A DNA stretch of 25,914 nucleotides, from NCBI RefSeq assembly GCF_014384995.1, contig NZ_JACRSY010000041.1, forward strand, positions 1-25,914, in the 5' to 3' direction. This DNA is from Zhenhengia yiwuensis. Its GTDB lineage: Bacteria > Bacillota > Clostridia > Lachnospirales > Cellulosilyticaceae. The notes under the pieces were generated by a model. That model did no database searches, had not been told where the DNA came from, and worked only from the letters and a program-made list of their open reading frames with translations. The translations under genes were made by a program, and so were the position numbers. Positions 1-7,166 of this stretch are shown here, piece by piece (the first letter of the stretch is position 1; each line of letters begins with the position of its first letter).

Positions 1-147
1 ATGCTAGGTGCAGGTTCAAAACAAGAAAATCCTTTATTCGGAGCGCCAATGCATAGTGAAAAAGTTGTGTTTAATGAAGCTATACTAGCTACAGGAGCAG
101 CTATACATGCATATAGTGCTATCATGTGGCTGAAAAATAATAAGTAA
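1..147 (+). CDS. C-terminal end of a probable M20-family amidohydrolase/peptidase (5' end outside window)
   Basis: The frame is open from the first base and stops at 145-147, giving 48 residues. The ATG at position 1 is probably an internal methionine, because no upstream sequence is available to show a ribosome binding site. The segment LGAGSKQENPLFGAPMHS, followed by a glycine/alanine-rich helix (TGAAIHAYSAI), resembles the C-terminus of M20D aminoacylase-like metallopeptidases. In that family a conserved His in an (L/M)HS motif near the end binds the metal centre. This is recognition by eye of a short fragment. The gene is bacterial rather than phage-like and probably marks host DNA left of the prophage. 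Confidence 0.5.
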   Translation: MLGAGSKQENPLFGAPMHSEKVVFNEAILATGAAIHAYSAIMWLKNNK

Positions 148-309
148 GCATAATAATAAGTCGTTTTGATTAAGTGTATATTTGCTGATGCTAATTCGCT
201 AGTATTACTTGCGTTAAGTAATGTACTAAGTCTTAGTAGAGGACTAGCTACTGCATTACTACCTCTTAAAAAAAGTTGCAAATAAACTGAAAAAGAAGTA
301 GATTAGTCC

Positions 310-384
310 TAAGGTAAGGTACAAAAAAATAGTTATTTCAATAAAAATATCATTTAGGTGAGAGAAATCTTACCTTATTTTTTT
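310..384 (+). terminator. Intrinsic terminator with a possible alternative outer stem
   Basis: AGGTGAGA (356-363) pairs with TCTTACCT (368-375) around a GAAA loop, with one G-U pair, followed by a run of T (378-384). Upstream, TAAGGTAAGGT (310-320) can instead pair with 367-377, which uses the same downstream arm. It could therefore be one long interrupted hairpin or two competing structures. It lies after the partial gene at the left edge. Confidence 0.6.
326..355 (+). repeat. Left copy of the split repeat at 24550-24586
   Basis: The 13-bp and 16-bp blocks are identical to those at 24550-24562 and 24571-24586. The two copies bracket the whole phage module and the first accessory genes. They may be att-like ends or members of a dispersed intergenic repeat family. 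Confidence 0.6.
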
Positions 385-395
385 GCGAAACATCG

Positions 396-465
396 TGACC
401 TGTTCGTGACCTACTTTGACTTGATTATGACCTGTTATGACCTGATGTTGACCTACTAATGACCT
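396..465 (+). repeat. Seven helically phased TGACCT direct repeats (iteron-like array)
   Basis: TGACCT (once TGACTT) starts at 396, 407, 417, 428, 438, 449 and 460. Successive starts are 11, 10, 11, 10, 11 and 11 bp apart, close to one helical turn, so all copies face the same side of the DNA. No supported gene covers the array, although a frame of about 34 codons ending at TAA 457-459 runs through it without a convincing start signal. Arrays like this usually bind an initiator or regulator. Which protein binds here is unknown. Confidence 0.7.
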
Positions 466-584
466 GTTTTACATGTTAAGATGTTAATGGGTGAACGAAA
501 GAAATCATCCTAAACATTGAGTTCATCCTAATTCCCCCTAAAGAAATATTAAAAGGATAGGGTAACCTATCAAATATCCGTTTT

Positions 585-627
585 AAAACGCACCTAGTGA
601 TGTAGTGATCTAGGTGTGTTTTTATTT
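585..627 (+). terminator. Intrinsic terminator upstream of the methylase gene
   Basis: AAAACGCACCTAG (585-597) pairs with CTAGGTGTGTTTT (610-622), 13 pairs with one G-U, around a 12-nt loop, followed by TATTT. The A-rich left arm means it could also act on the minus strand. The stretch 148-696 has no other convincing gene. Confidence 0.8.
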
Positions 628-696
628 CAAAAAATCCTTGTTCAAAACGGTGTGTCATAACCCAATAAAACTGTTTTGTAAAGGAGAATAGAACAA

Positions 697-1452
697 ATGA
701 TAAAACCACCAATTCCACGTATGGGTGGAAAATCAAAATTAAGAAAAACTATTTTAGAAAGAATACCAGAACATACTTGTTATGTAGAGCCATTCTTTGG
801 AGCTGGATGGGTATACTTTGGGAAAGAGCCTAGCAAGGTAGAAGTAATCAATGACATCGATAAAGAACTTATCAATATGTTTCGTATGATTAAGTATCAT
901 GCTCCAGAAATCGAAAGGGTATTAGAGTATGAGTTTTCAGGCCGAGATATGTTTGAAGAGTATAAGCATTGCACTGTTGAGTATCTCACAGAAATTCAGA
1001 GAGCAGTACGTTTTCTATATCTTATTTCACAAAGTTTTGCTGGAAAAGGTACGACATTTGGCTATGGAACAACAAGTAAACCAGCACCACAGATATTTTA
1101 TCAAGGTGTACTAGGTAATATAAAAGAAAGACTTAGAAATACATATGTTGAGAATAAAAGCTTTGGGGATATTATTAAAAGATATGATAGAATTCATAGC
1201 TTTTTCTTTTGTGATCCACCATACTTTGAAACTGCAGGCTATGGGAATGAGTTTGGAGAGCAAGAACATCTTTTATTAAGAGATACACTATCTCAGATAA
1301 AAGGCAAGTTTATGGTTACAATCAATGACCATCCTAAAGTAAGAGAATGGTATAAGGATTTTAATATAGAAGAGGTACAAGTACCCTATTCAATAGCAAA
1401 AGAACAAAAGGCTAGAAAAGAATATGGTGAGTTAATTATTACAAATTATTAG
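697..1452 (+). CDS. DNA adenine methylase (D12/Dam class, N6-adenine)
   Basis: The 251-residue protein carries the order of motifs of D12-class adenine methyltransferases. There is an N-terminal PIPRMGGKSKL segment, a SAM-binding motif VEPFFGAG at residues 30-37, and the catalytic DPPY at residues 173-176. It transfers a methyl group from S-adenosylmethionine to adenine in a short duplex site. The target sequence cannot be read from the protein. The start is set by AAGGAG at 681-686. It is followed after 11 bp by the recombinase gene, and the pair probably forms one transcript after the terminator at 585-627. Phages carry such enzymes to evade host restriction or mark packaging DNA. No cognate endonuclease gene is next to it, so it is probably an orphan methylase. 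Confidence 0.93.
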   Translation: MIKPPIPRMGGKSKLRKTILERIPEHTCYVEPFFGAGWVYFGKEPSKVEVINDIDKELINMFRMIKYHAPEIERVLEYEFSGRDMFEEYKHCTVEYLTEIQRAVRFLYLISQSFAGKGTTFGYGTTSKPAPQIFYQGVLGNIKERLRNTYVENKSFGDIIKRYDRIHSFFFCDPPYFETAGYGNEFGEQEHLLLRDTLSQIKGKFMVTINDHPKVREWYKDFNIEEVQVPYSIAKEQKARKEYGELIITNY

Positions 1453-1463
1453 AGGAGAAGTAT

Positions 1464-2099
1464 ATGGGGATTAAAACAAAAGCTATTAAAGATAAAGAGC
1501 TAGAGATATCAATTTATCAATACTGTAAGAAGTACGATATGCAGCTATACATTATGATTTTGTTAATTCGTTATACAGGGTATAGAATCAATGATTTAAG
1601 ATGTCTGAGAAAAAGGGATGTTAGTGGTAAATATCTAGAAATTGTAGAGAATAAGACAAAGTATCTGGAACAGAAGTATAAAGAAAAAGCTGAAAAGGAT
1701 GGAACGAGTCCTAAACCACCTAAAAAGGCAAGAAAAATTTTAATACACCCTACATTAAAGAAAATACTGGATGAGTATACCAAAGATATGGAGATGTGGC
1801 ATGTATTGTTCTCTAGTCCGAGAGGTAGGAACAAACCTTTATCCTATTCTCAGTTTGATAGAAGGTTAGACAAAGTAACAAAAGAGTTTAATCTAAAGGA
1901 TTTTGGTTTTCACTCGTTCAGAAAGATGTGCTTTCTTGCTGTATATGAAGATAATGGGAATAGTATAGAGAAAGCTCAGCATTATGCAGGACACACATCA
2001 TCATTAACTACTAGCATTTATTTAGACTTAGACCAGGAAACAAACGATAAAATAACACTTGAAATGAAAGATCCTTTAAGGGGATTAATCGGAAGTTAA
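1464..2099 (+). CDS. Tyrosine recombinase, catalytic domain only
   Basis: The 211-residue protein has the complete active-site set of the phage integrase family: R41 in YTGYRINDL, K64, H150-x-x-R153 in HSFRK, H177 in AGHTS and the nucleophile Y186. It lacks the N-terminal arm-binding and core-binding domains of an ordinary integrase of about 350-400 residues. No frameshifted remnant of them is visible upstream, where the methylase gene ends 11 bp before. AGAGGAG at 1451-1457 gives a good ribosome site. The family cuts and rejoins DNA through a 3'-phosphotyrosine link. Its position before the terminase genes, rather than beside an att site, suggests a role other than integration, such as late DNA processing or control, but this is inference. 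Confidence 0.88.
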   Translation: MGIKTKAIKDKELEISIYQYCKKYDMQLYIMILLIRYTGYRINDLRCLRKRDVSGKYLEIVENKTKYLEQKYKEKAEKDGTSPKPPKKARKILIHPTLKKILDEYTKDMEMWHVLFSSPRGRNKPLSYSQFDRRLDKVTKEFNLKDFGFHSFRKMCFLAVYEDNGNSIEKAQHYAGHTSSLTTSIYLDLDQETNDKITLEMKDPLRGLIGS

Positions 2100-2240
2100 A
2101 AAAGCTTGGGAAATAATTGCGCCATTGTGAACTATGTCTATTATTACTAATATAAGAAAGTGTTTAGAGGCATTGAAAGCCAACAGGAAATATAAAGCTA
2201 AAATAATGCGAGAGACATAATAGATATAACGCATAATATA

Positions 2241-2256
2241 GTTTACAAATGTAAAC
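2241..2256. promoter_or_regulatory. Operator-like inverted repeat GTTTACA-AA-TGTAAAC
   Basis: Two perfect 7-bp arms flank a 2-bp centre in the 296-bp non-coding gap before the late genes. The core TACA-N2-TGTA matches the pattern bound by BlaI/MecI/CopY repressors. No such repressor is encoded in the window, so the match may be coincidental. Confidence 0.35.
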
Positions 2257-2286
2257 AAATGGGCAGTCACAGGGTGAAATTTTATA

Positions 2287-2377
2287 GGTTCTTTCGAAAT
2301 TCAAAAATGGATTGCGGTTCCATGTCGCCCGAATGTTCCCTAGTTCCTAATAGTTTAAAATCGAAAGTTCCGTTTCC
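2287..2377 (+). other. Candidate cos / terminase-binding region
   Basis: The gap between the recombinase and the first late gene has no supported ORF. It contains GTTCC at 2317, 2335, 2343 and 2367, a related GGTTCT at 2287 and GTTTCC at 2372, all in 90 bp. GGTTCTTTCGA (2287-2297) is a near inverted copy of TCGAAAGTTCC (2361-2371). Lambda-type terminases (Nu1/gpA, encoded just downstream) bind short repeated sites next to cos, which lies immediately upstream of their genes. The exact nick positions cannot be called. Confidence 0.4.
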
Positions 2378-2395
2378 GATAAGGAGGTAATTTTA

Positions 2396-2965
2396 GTGGT
2401 TAACATTGAAATTGACAAGGTAGCTTATAAGATGGCAACACGTAAGTTAGCTCATATACCAAAAGGGATTAATAAAGCTACAAAGAATGCTATTAATAGA
2501 ACAGTATCAGCTACCAATAAGTTCATTCATACGGAATTGAAAGATACATATACCGTAAAGGTAAGTGAAATCAAACATGGGTTAGAGAAAGAAAATGCAA
2601 CTATATCAAAATTATCAGGTAAAGTAGTTGCAAGTGGACCAGTTCTTAGAGCTTCAGGATTCAAGAATGATACAAGTATACCAAAAGAATATGTTGTATC
2701 CATTAAAAGAAGAGGTAAAAGAGCATTACCTGAGCAAGCATTCGTTGCAAAAATGCCTAAAAATAATGGCAAACAGCGTAGGCAGCATAAAGGTATATTT
2801 ATCAGGAAAGGTAAAGAAAGGTTAGGAATACGAGAGCTGACAGGCCCATCTATACCAGGTATGGCAAGTTCCAAACCTATTAGAGGAAAAGTTACTAAAG
2901 TAATGTATAAAAAGTTTAATGAAAGATTTGATCATGAAGTAAATTATTTACTAAGTAAAAAGTAA
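2396..2965 (+). CDS. Minor tail protein Z-like (lambda gpZ family)
   Basis: The 189-residue, strongly basic protein starts at GTG, placed 7 nt after AAGGAGGT (2381-2388). The N-terminal AINRT segment (GINKATKNAINRTVSATN), the middle stretch with KVVASGPVLRASGFK, and a basic C-terminal half ending in helix FNERFDHEVNYLL fit the Prophage minor tail protein Z family, whose lambda member has 192 residues. That family acts at the head-proximal end of the tail during joining. Its position before the terminase genes is unusual: in lambda, Z lies among the connector genes. The assignment rests on overall pattern and length. Confidence 0.65.
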   Translation: MVNIEIDKVAYKMATRKLAHIPKGINKATKNAINRTVSATNKFIHTELKDTYTVKVSEIKHGLEKENATISKLSGKVVASGPVLRASGFKNDTSIPKEYVVSIKRRGKRALPEQAFVAKMPKNNGKQRRQHKGIFIRKGKERLGIRELTGPSIPGMASSKPIRGKVTKVMYKKFNERFDHEVNYLLSKK

Positions 2966-2982
2966 AAGAAAGGAGAAGAGGT

Positions 2983-3555
2983 ATGTCTAAGGTAGAAAAT
3001 ATTGATTCATTAACAGTATCATCTGCAGTATTAGCAGATTTATTAGGAGTAACAGATAGACGAGTAAGGCAATTAGCAAGTGAAGGCATTTTTACACGCG
3101 TTTCGAAAGGACGCTATAACTTGCCAGATAGCATTAAAACATATTTGAATATGTTGAAGATGGAAAAAGACATTGTAAATTCTCATACAAATGGTGAGCT
3201 AGACTTAGAGCAAGAAAGAGCTATTAAGGTAAGAGTTGAAAGGCATCAAGCTGAGATTAAATTAGCTCTTATGAGAGGTGAGATTCATAAAGCTGAAGAT
3301 GTTGAACAAGTAATGGTTGATATGCTGACTTCATTTAGGACAAGACTTCTGAACATACCTCCTAAATTGGCTCCAATTCTTGCAGAAAAAAAGAATAAAG
3401 CAGTGATTCAAGAAATTATTAATGATGAGCTTATTGAAGTTTTACATGAATTAAAAGACTATAATGCTGAAGATTTCTATTCAAAAGAATATATAGATTA
3501 TGATGAAGGAGAAATTGATGGGTATGGACTTAATGAAGAAGAAAATCAACTATAA
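2983..3555 (+). CDS. terS: Terminase small subunit (Nu1-like DNA-recognition protein)
   Basis: The 190-residue protein opens with a winged helix-turn-helix (SAVLADLLGVTDRRVRQLASEG, about residues 12-33). This is followed by a long charged helix and an acidic C-terminus (residues 160-190), the arrangement of lambda Nu1 and the phage DNA-packaging Nu1 family. It recognises repeated sites near cos and recruits the large subunit to cut and package DNA. It has an AAAGGAG site upstream. The large-subunit start lies inside its 3' end, so the two are translationally coupled. Confidence 0.88.
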   Translation: MSKVENIDSLTVSSAVLADLLGVTDRRVRQLASEGIFTRVSKGRYNLPDSIKTYLNMLKMEKDIVNSHTNGELDLEQERAIKVRVERHQAEIKLALMRGEIHKAEDVEQVMVDMLTSFRTRLLNIPPKLAPILAEKKNKAVIQEIINDELIEVLHELKDYNAEDFYSKEYIDYDEGEIDGYGLNEEENQL

Positions 3556-5377
3556 GACCCTATGCCTTTTTAGTAGAATTGCAAAAGTCATGTCTCCCCC
3601 ACCAAAACTAACAGTAAGTCAATGGGCAGATGAGAATAGAAGGTTATCAGCAGAAGCTTCTGCAGAACCAGGACGCTGGAATACAGATAGAGCACCATAT
3701 CAAAGAGAAATTATGGATGCCATAAGTGATGTATCTATTGATACCGTCGTGGTAATGAGCTCTTCACAAGTTGGAAAGACAGAGCTTGTATTAAATATGA
3801 TAGGTTATTGCGTAGACTATGATCCATCTCCTATTTTAGTCATGCAACCGACGGATGGTATGGCGCAGGCATTTAGTAAGGATAGGCTAGCACCAATGAT
3901 TCGAGATACACCGGTTCTTAAAGGAAAAATATCTGATGCCAAAAGTCGTGATAGTGAAAATACTATTTTGCATAAGAAGTTTCCAGGAGGACATATCACT
4001 ATTGTAGGTGCACAATCAGCAGCAGGGCTGGCATCTCGACCTATTCGTATTCTTTTATGTGATGAGGTAGACCGATATCCATTAAGTGCTGGAACAGAAG
4101 GTGATCCTATAAAACTTGCCGAAAAGCGTACCAATACTTTTTGGAATAGGAAAAAGATATATGTTTCAACACCTACCATAAAAGGTATGTCTCGTATAGA
4201 GCAAGAGTACAACGATAGTTCTATGGAGGAATGGTCTGTAGAATGCCCTGCCTGTGGAACTTATCAACCTTATGAATGGGAAAGACTACACTTTCAAGAT
4301 TTAACTATGGAGTGTGTGGAGTGTAGAGAAAGATTTAGTGAGCAAGAATGGAAAGCGCAGCCAGGAAAGTGGATTGCTAAAGGTAAGGCTATCAAAAAAA
4401 GAGGCTTCCATCTCAATGAAATGGCTTCTCCCTGGAAACATTGGGATGAAATTATAAAAGATTTTAAGGATGCAAACGAACACTATAAGAAGACAAGAAG
4501 TGTAGAGCAGCTTAAAGTATTTCAAAATACTTCTCGTGGATTGCCATGGGAGTTAAAAGGCCAAGGGGTAGAAGAAGATAAGATTCTTGATAGAAGAGAA
4601 AAGTATGATGCTGATATTCCAAATGGCGTACTTGTTTTAACAGCAGGAGTAGACGTTCAAGATAATCGCTTTGAGATAGAAGTTGTTGGATGGAGAAATG
4701 GTTATGAGAGCTGGGGAATCCAATATCATACGATTTATTGTGATCCTGAAAAAGAAGAGTCGTGGAGTGAACTTGAAAATTGGCTAGAACAAGAGTTTTA
4801 TTTTAGTGACGGCAATAGCTTATTGATTGCAGCTACTTGTATTGACACTGGTGGTCATTTTACAGACAACTGTTATAAGTTTCTTAAGAAAATGGAGAAG
4901 AAGCACAAGCGAATTTATGGCATTAAAGGGCTTGGTGGCTCAGGTTATCCTCTTATCTATAAAAAGAGTACCAACACAAAAAATGGTGTTGGTATTTTCA
5001 TTTTAGGTGTAGATCAAGGTAAAGAATTAATTATGGCCAGACTTAATACAGAAGAAGTAGGTCCAGGATATTGTCATTTTCCTAGTAATCCTGAACGCAA
5101 TTACGATGAGCAGTACATGAAAGGTCTAACAAGTGAAAAACGAGTTATATCAGTTAATAAAAAAGGAGAATCCAAACTAGAGTGGATTAAAAAATCAGGT
5201 GTTAGAAATGAACCTTTAGACATTAGAAATTATGCAACAGCAGCAGTTCAAATATTAAATCCTAATTGGGAGTCGTTACAAGAAAAAATAGATAACGGTA
5301 TTAACTATATGAAACAAAGTAAACAGAAGAGAGTGAAAAAGCCAAGAGGCCGAGTAGGTAGAGGAGTTGAAGTATAA
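3518..5377 (+). CDS. terL: Terminase large subunit (lambda gpA family)
   Basis: This is the packaging motor and cos nuclease, 619 residues from the chosen start. ATG 3518 is preferred because AAGGAG (3506-3511) lies 6 nt before it. In-frame ATGs at 3500 and 3503 lack a proper site. The N-terminal LTVSQWADENRRLS segment is characteristic of GpA. The Walker A motif SSSQVGKT is at about residues 81-88, and the Walker B motif LLCDE ends at D182-E183. A CPAC...CVEC zinc-knuckle pair is followed by the nuclease-domain strand AGVDVQDNRFEIEVVGW. It overlaps the small-subunit gene by 38 bp and its stop overlaps the next start (TAATG). It partners with the small subunit and the portal at the procapsid vertex. 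Confidence 0.96.
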   Translation: MGMDLMKKKINYKTLCLFSRIAKVMSPPPKLTVSQWADENRRLSAEASAEPGRWNTDRAPYQREIMDAISDVSIDTVVVMSSSQVGKTELVLNMIGYCVDYDPSPILVMQPTDGMAQAFSKDRLAPMIRDTPVLKGKISDAKSRDSENTILHKKFPGGHITIVGAQSAAGLASRPIRILLCDEVDRYPLSAGTEGDPIKLAEKRTNTFWNRKKIYVSTPTIKGMSRIEQEYNDSSMEEWSVECPACGTYQPYEWERLHFQDLTMECVECRERFSEQEWKAQPGKWIAKGKAIKKRGFHLNEMASPWKHWDEIIKDFKDANEHYKKTRSVEQLKVFQNTSRGLPWELKGQGVEEDKILDRREKYDADIPNGVLVLTAGVDVQDNRFEIEVVGWRNGYESWGIQYHTIYCDPEKEESWSELENWLEQEFYFSDGNSLLIAATCIDTGGHFTDNCYKFLKKMEKKHKRIYGIKGLGGSGYPLIYKKSTNTKNGVGIFILGVDQGKELIMARLNTEEVGPGYCHFPSNPERNYDEQYMKGLTSEKRVISVNKKGESKLEWIKKSGVRNEPLDIRNYATAAVQILNPNWESLQEKIDNGINYMKQSKQKRVKKPRGRVGRGVEV

Positions 5378-5592
5378 TGAATGCTTTATTAGAGATGAAG
5401 AAAAAGAGGCTTGCCATGTATTATGAAGCAGAACAAGCTATCTTGCTTAACCAGTCCTATACAGTTGATGGAATGACGCTTAATAGGGCCAATTTATCTC
5501 ATGTTCAAAAACAAATTAACCAATTAGAAAATGAAATAAGAAGAGCTGCTGGTAAAGGTAGGCGTGTAAGGCGAGTGATTCCATTAGATTAG
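5377..5592 (+). CDS. Small head-tail joining protein (gpW/DUF6148-like)
   Basis: The 71-residue protein has an N-terminal helix (LEMKKKRLAMYYEAEQAIL), a short beta turn (QSYTVDGMTLNRANL) and a second helix (QKQINQLENEIRRA) with a basic tail. This helix-hairpin-helix plan and its position between terminase and portal match the lambda gpW / DUF6148 proteins, which plug the portal after packaging. The start codon shares one base with the terminase stop (TAATG), so translation is coupled. Confidence 0.75.
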   Translation: MNALLEMKKKRLAMYYEAEQAILLNQSYTVDGMTLNRANLSHVQKQINQLENEIRRAAGKGRRVRRVIPLD

Positions 5593-5602
5593 GAGGATAA
5601 AA

Positions 5603-7165
5603 ATGATTAATGTAATTGATAAGTTTTATGAAGTAGTAAATCCACAGAAAGCATTGGATAGAGAGGCTGCTAGATTAAAGCTTGGTATGGCAAGGCAGAT
5701 TAATCCCTTAAATAGTGGATATGATGGTTCAGGTGCGTCACGTACAAAAAAATCTATGCTTGGATGGAGAGCAGATAGTAGAAGTGCATTTGAAGACATT
5801 GAAATGAATCGCCAATTATTAACACAACGCTCAAGAAGCTTATATATGACATCACCTATTGCAATATCAGCTATTAAAACAACAAGAACCAATGTTATTG
5901 GGGCAGGATTAAGGTTAAAGAGTCGTATAGATTTTAATCTTCTTGGCATAACACAAGAAGAAGCGGATCAATGGGAGAAACAAGTTGAGCAAGAATTTAA
6001 TTTATGGGCTGAATCAAAATTTTGCGATGCATTAGGACTAAATAGTTTTTATGAGTTACAACAGATTGCATTAATGTCTTGGTTAATGAATGGTGATAGT
6101 TTTACAATTATACGCCATCTACAGCCTACACCTTATATGCCATATGGTTTAAAACTTCATATTATTGAAGGGGATCGCGTATGTAATCCATCATCTAATG
6201 GTAATGTAAGTCAAAATGCTAAGTATAAAGGGAATCAATTAATTAATGGAGTAGAAATTAATAAATATGGCATGGTTGAAGCTTATCATATTTGTAATAG
6301 ACATCCTCAAACAAACGGTAAAAAAGAATGGCAGCGTATTAAGTTTATAGGAGACAAAACTGGGCTACCCAACATCCTTCATGTGATGGAAGCAGAAAGA
6401 CCAGAGCAATATAGAGGTGTTCCTTATTTAGCACCCGTTATTGAAAGTATTAAACAATTAACACGCTACACGGAAGCAGAACTTATGGCAGCAGTCATTA
6501 ATGGTTTTTTCACAGTATTTATTAAATCAGATTCGCCAGAAGATGTGGATGAGGATTTTAAAGGCTTATCCCAAGAAGGAGAAACAATAAATGATATGCC
6601 TGATTATAAATTAGGGCCAGGAATGATTAATCTTTTAGGAGCAGGTGAAAGTATAGAAATCGCTGATCCTAAAAGACCAAATGTTAACTTTGATGGATTT
6701 GTATCTTCTATGTGTAAATATATAGGTGCTGCATTAGAAATACCTTATGAACTTTTAATAAAGTCTTTCACAGCAAGTTACTCAGCCAGTCGTGCTGCAT
6801 TACTTGAAGCGTGGAAGGCTTTTAAAATGCGAAGAACTTGGTTTGCAAGTGATTTTTGTCAGCCTATATATGAGGTATGGCTTAGTGAAGCCATTGCAAG
6901 AGGGCGTATTAATGCGCCTGGATACTTTGAAAATCCACTTATAAGAAAAGCTTATGCTGGAGCAGAATGGAATGGACCAGCACCAGGACAATTAGATCCA
7001 GTAAAGGAGGTGACGGCATCTGCAAAAAGAATAGAAATAGGTGTTTCAACGAGAGAAAGAGAAGCTATTGAAATTAATGGTAGTGATTTTGATAGAAATA
7101 TAGAACAACTTACTCTAGAGCAAGAAAAAATGAATCAACTCACTAAAGGAAAGGAAGGTGCATAA
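5603..7165 (+). CDS. Portal protein (lambda gpB family)
   Basis: At 520 residues this is close to lambda gpB (533). The N-terminal arginine-rich region has LGWRADSRSAFEDIEMNRQLL and RSRSLYMTSPIAISAIKTTRTNVIG, typical of the lambda-family portal signature. The middle contains the EGDRVCNP strand, and the late helical segment IPYELLIKSFTASYSASRAALLEAW is highly characteristic. Twelve copies form the channel at one capsid vertex, through which DNA enters, and the terminase docks there. AGGAGG at 5591-5596 precedes ATG 5603. The protease gene begins immediately after its stop. Confidence 0.96.
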   Translation: MINVIDKFYEVVNPQKALDREAARLKLGMARQINPLNSGYDGSGASRTKKSMLGWRADSRSAFEDIEMNRQLLTQRSRSLYMTSPIAISAIKTTRTNVIGAGLRLKSRIDFNLLGITQEEADQWEKQVEQEFNLWAESKFCDALGLNSFYELQQIALMSWLMNGDSFTIIRHLQPTPYMPYGLKLHIIEGDRVCNPSSNGNVSQNAKYKGNQLINGVEINKYGMVEAYHICNRHPQTNGKKEWQRIKFIGDKTGLPNILHVMEAERPEQYRGVPYLAPVIESIKQLTRYTEAELMAAVINGFFTVFIKSDSPEDVDEDFKGLSQEGETINDMPDYKLGPGMINLLGAGESIEIADPKRPNVNFDGFVSSMCKYIGAALEIPYELLIKSFTASYSASRAALLEAWKAFKMRRTWFASDFCQPIYEVWLSEAIARGRINAPGYFENPLIRKAYAGAEWNGPAPGQLDPVKEVTASAKRIEIGVSTREREAIEINGSDFDRNIEQLTLEQEKMNQLTKGKEGA

Positions 7166-7166
7166 A

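Noticed and set aside
166..285. Leucine-rich 39-codon frame starting at TTG (NSLVLLALSNVLSLS-like)
   Set aside because: There is no ribosome site, the start is a TTG and it overlaps hairpin-forming sequence. It may be a gene remnant, but support is too weak.
396..465. CRISPR array
   Set aside because: Repeats are only 6 bp with 4-5 bp spacing, and no cas genes occur in the window.
929..1114. Plus-strand 61-codon frame inside the methylase gene
   Set aside because: It lies entirely within the well-supported methylase in another frame.
2085..2270. Minus-strand 61-codon frame in the gap before the late genes
   Set aside because: It has no ribosome site, an unlikely composition, and overlaps the end of the recombinase gene. 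It looks like chance in AT-rich DNA.
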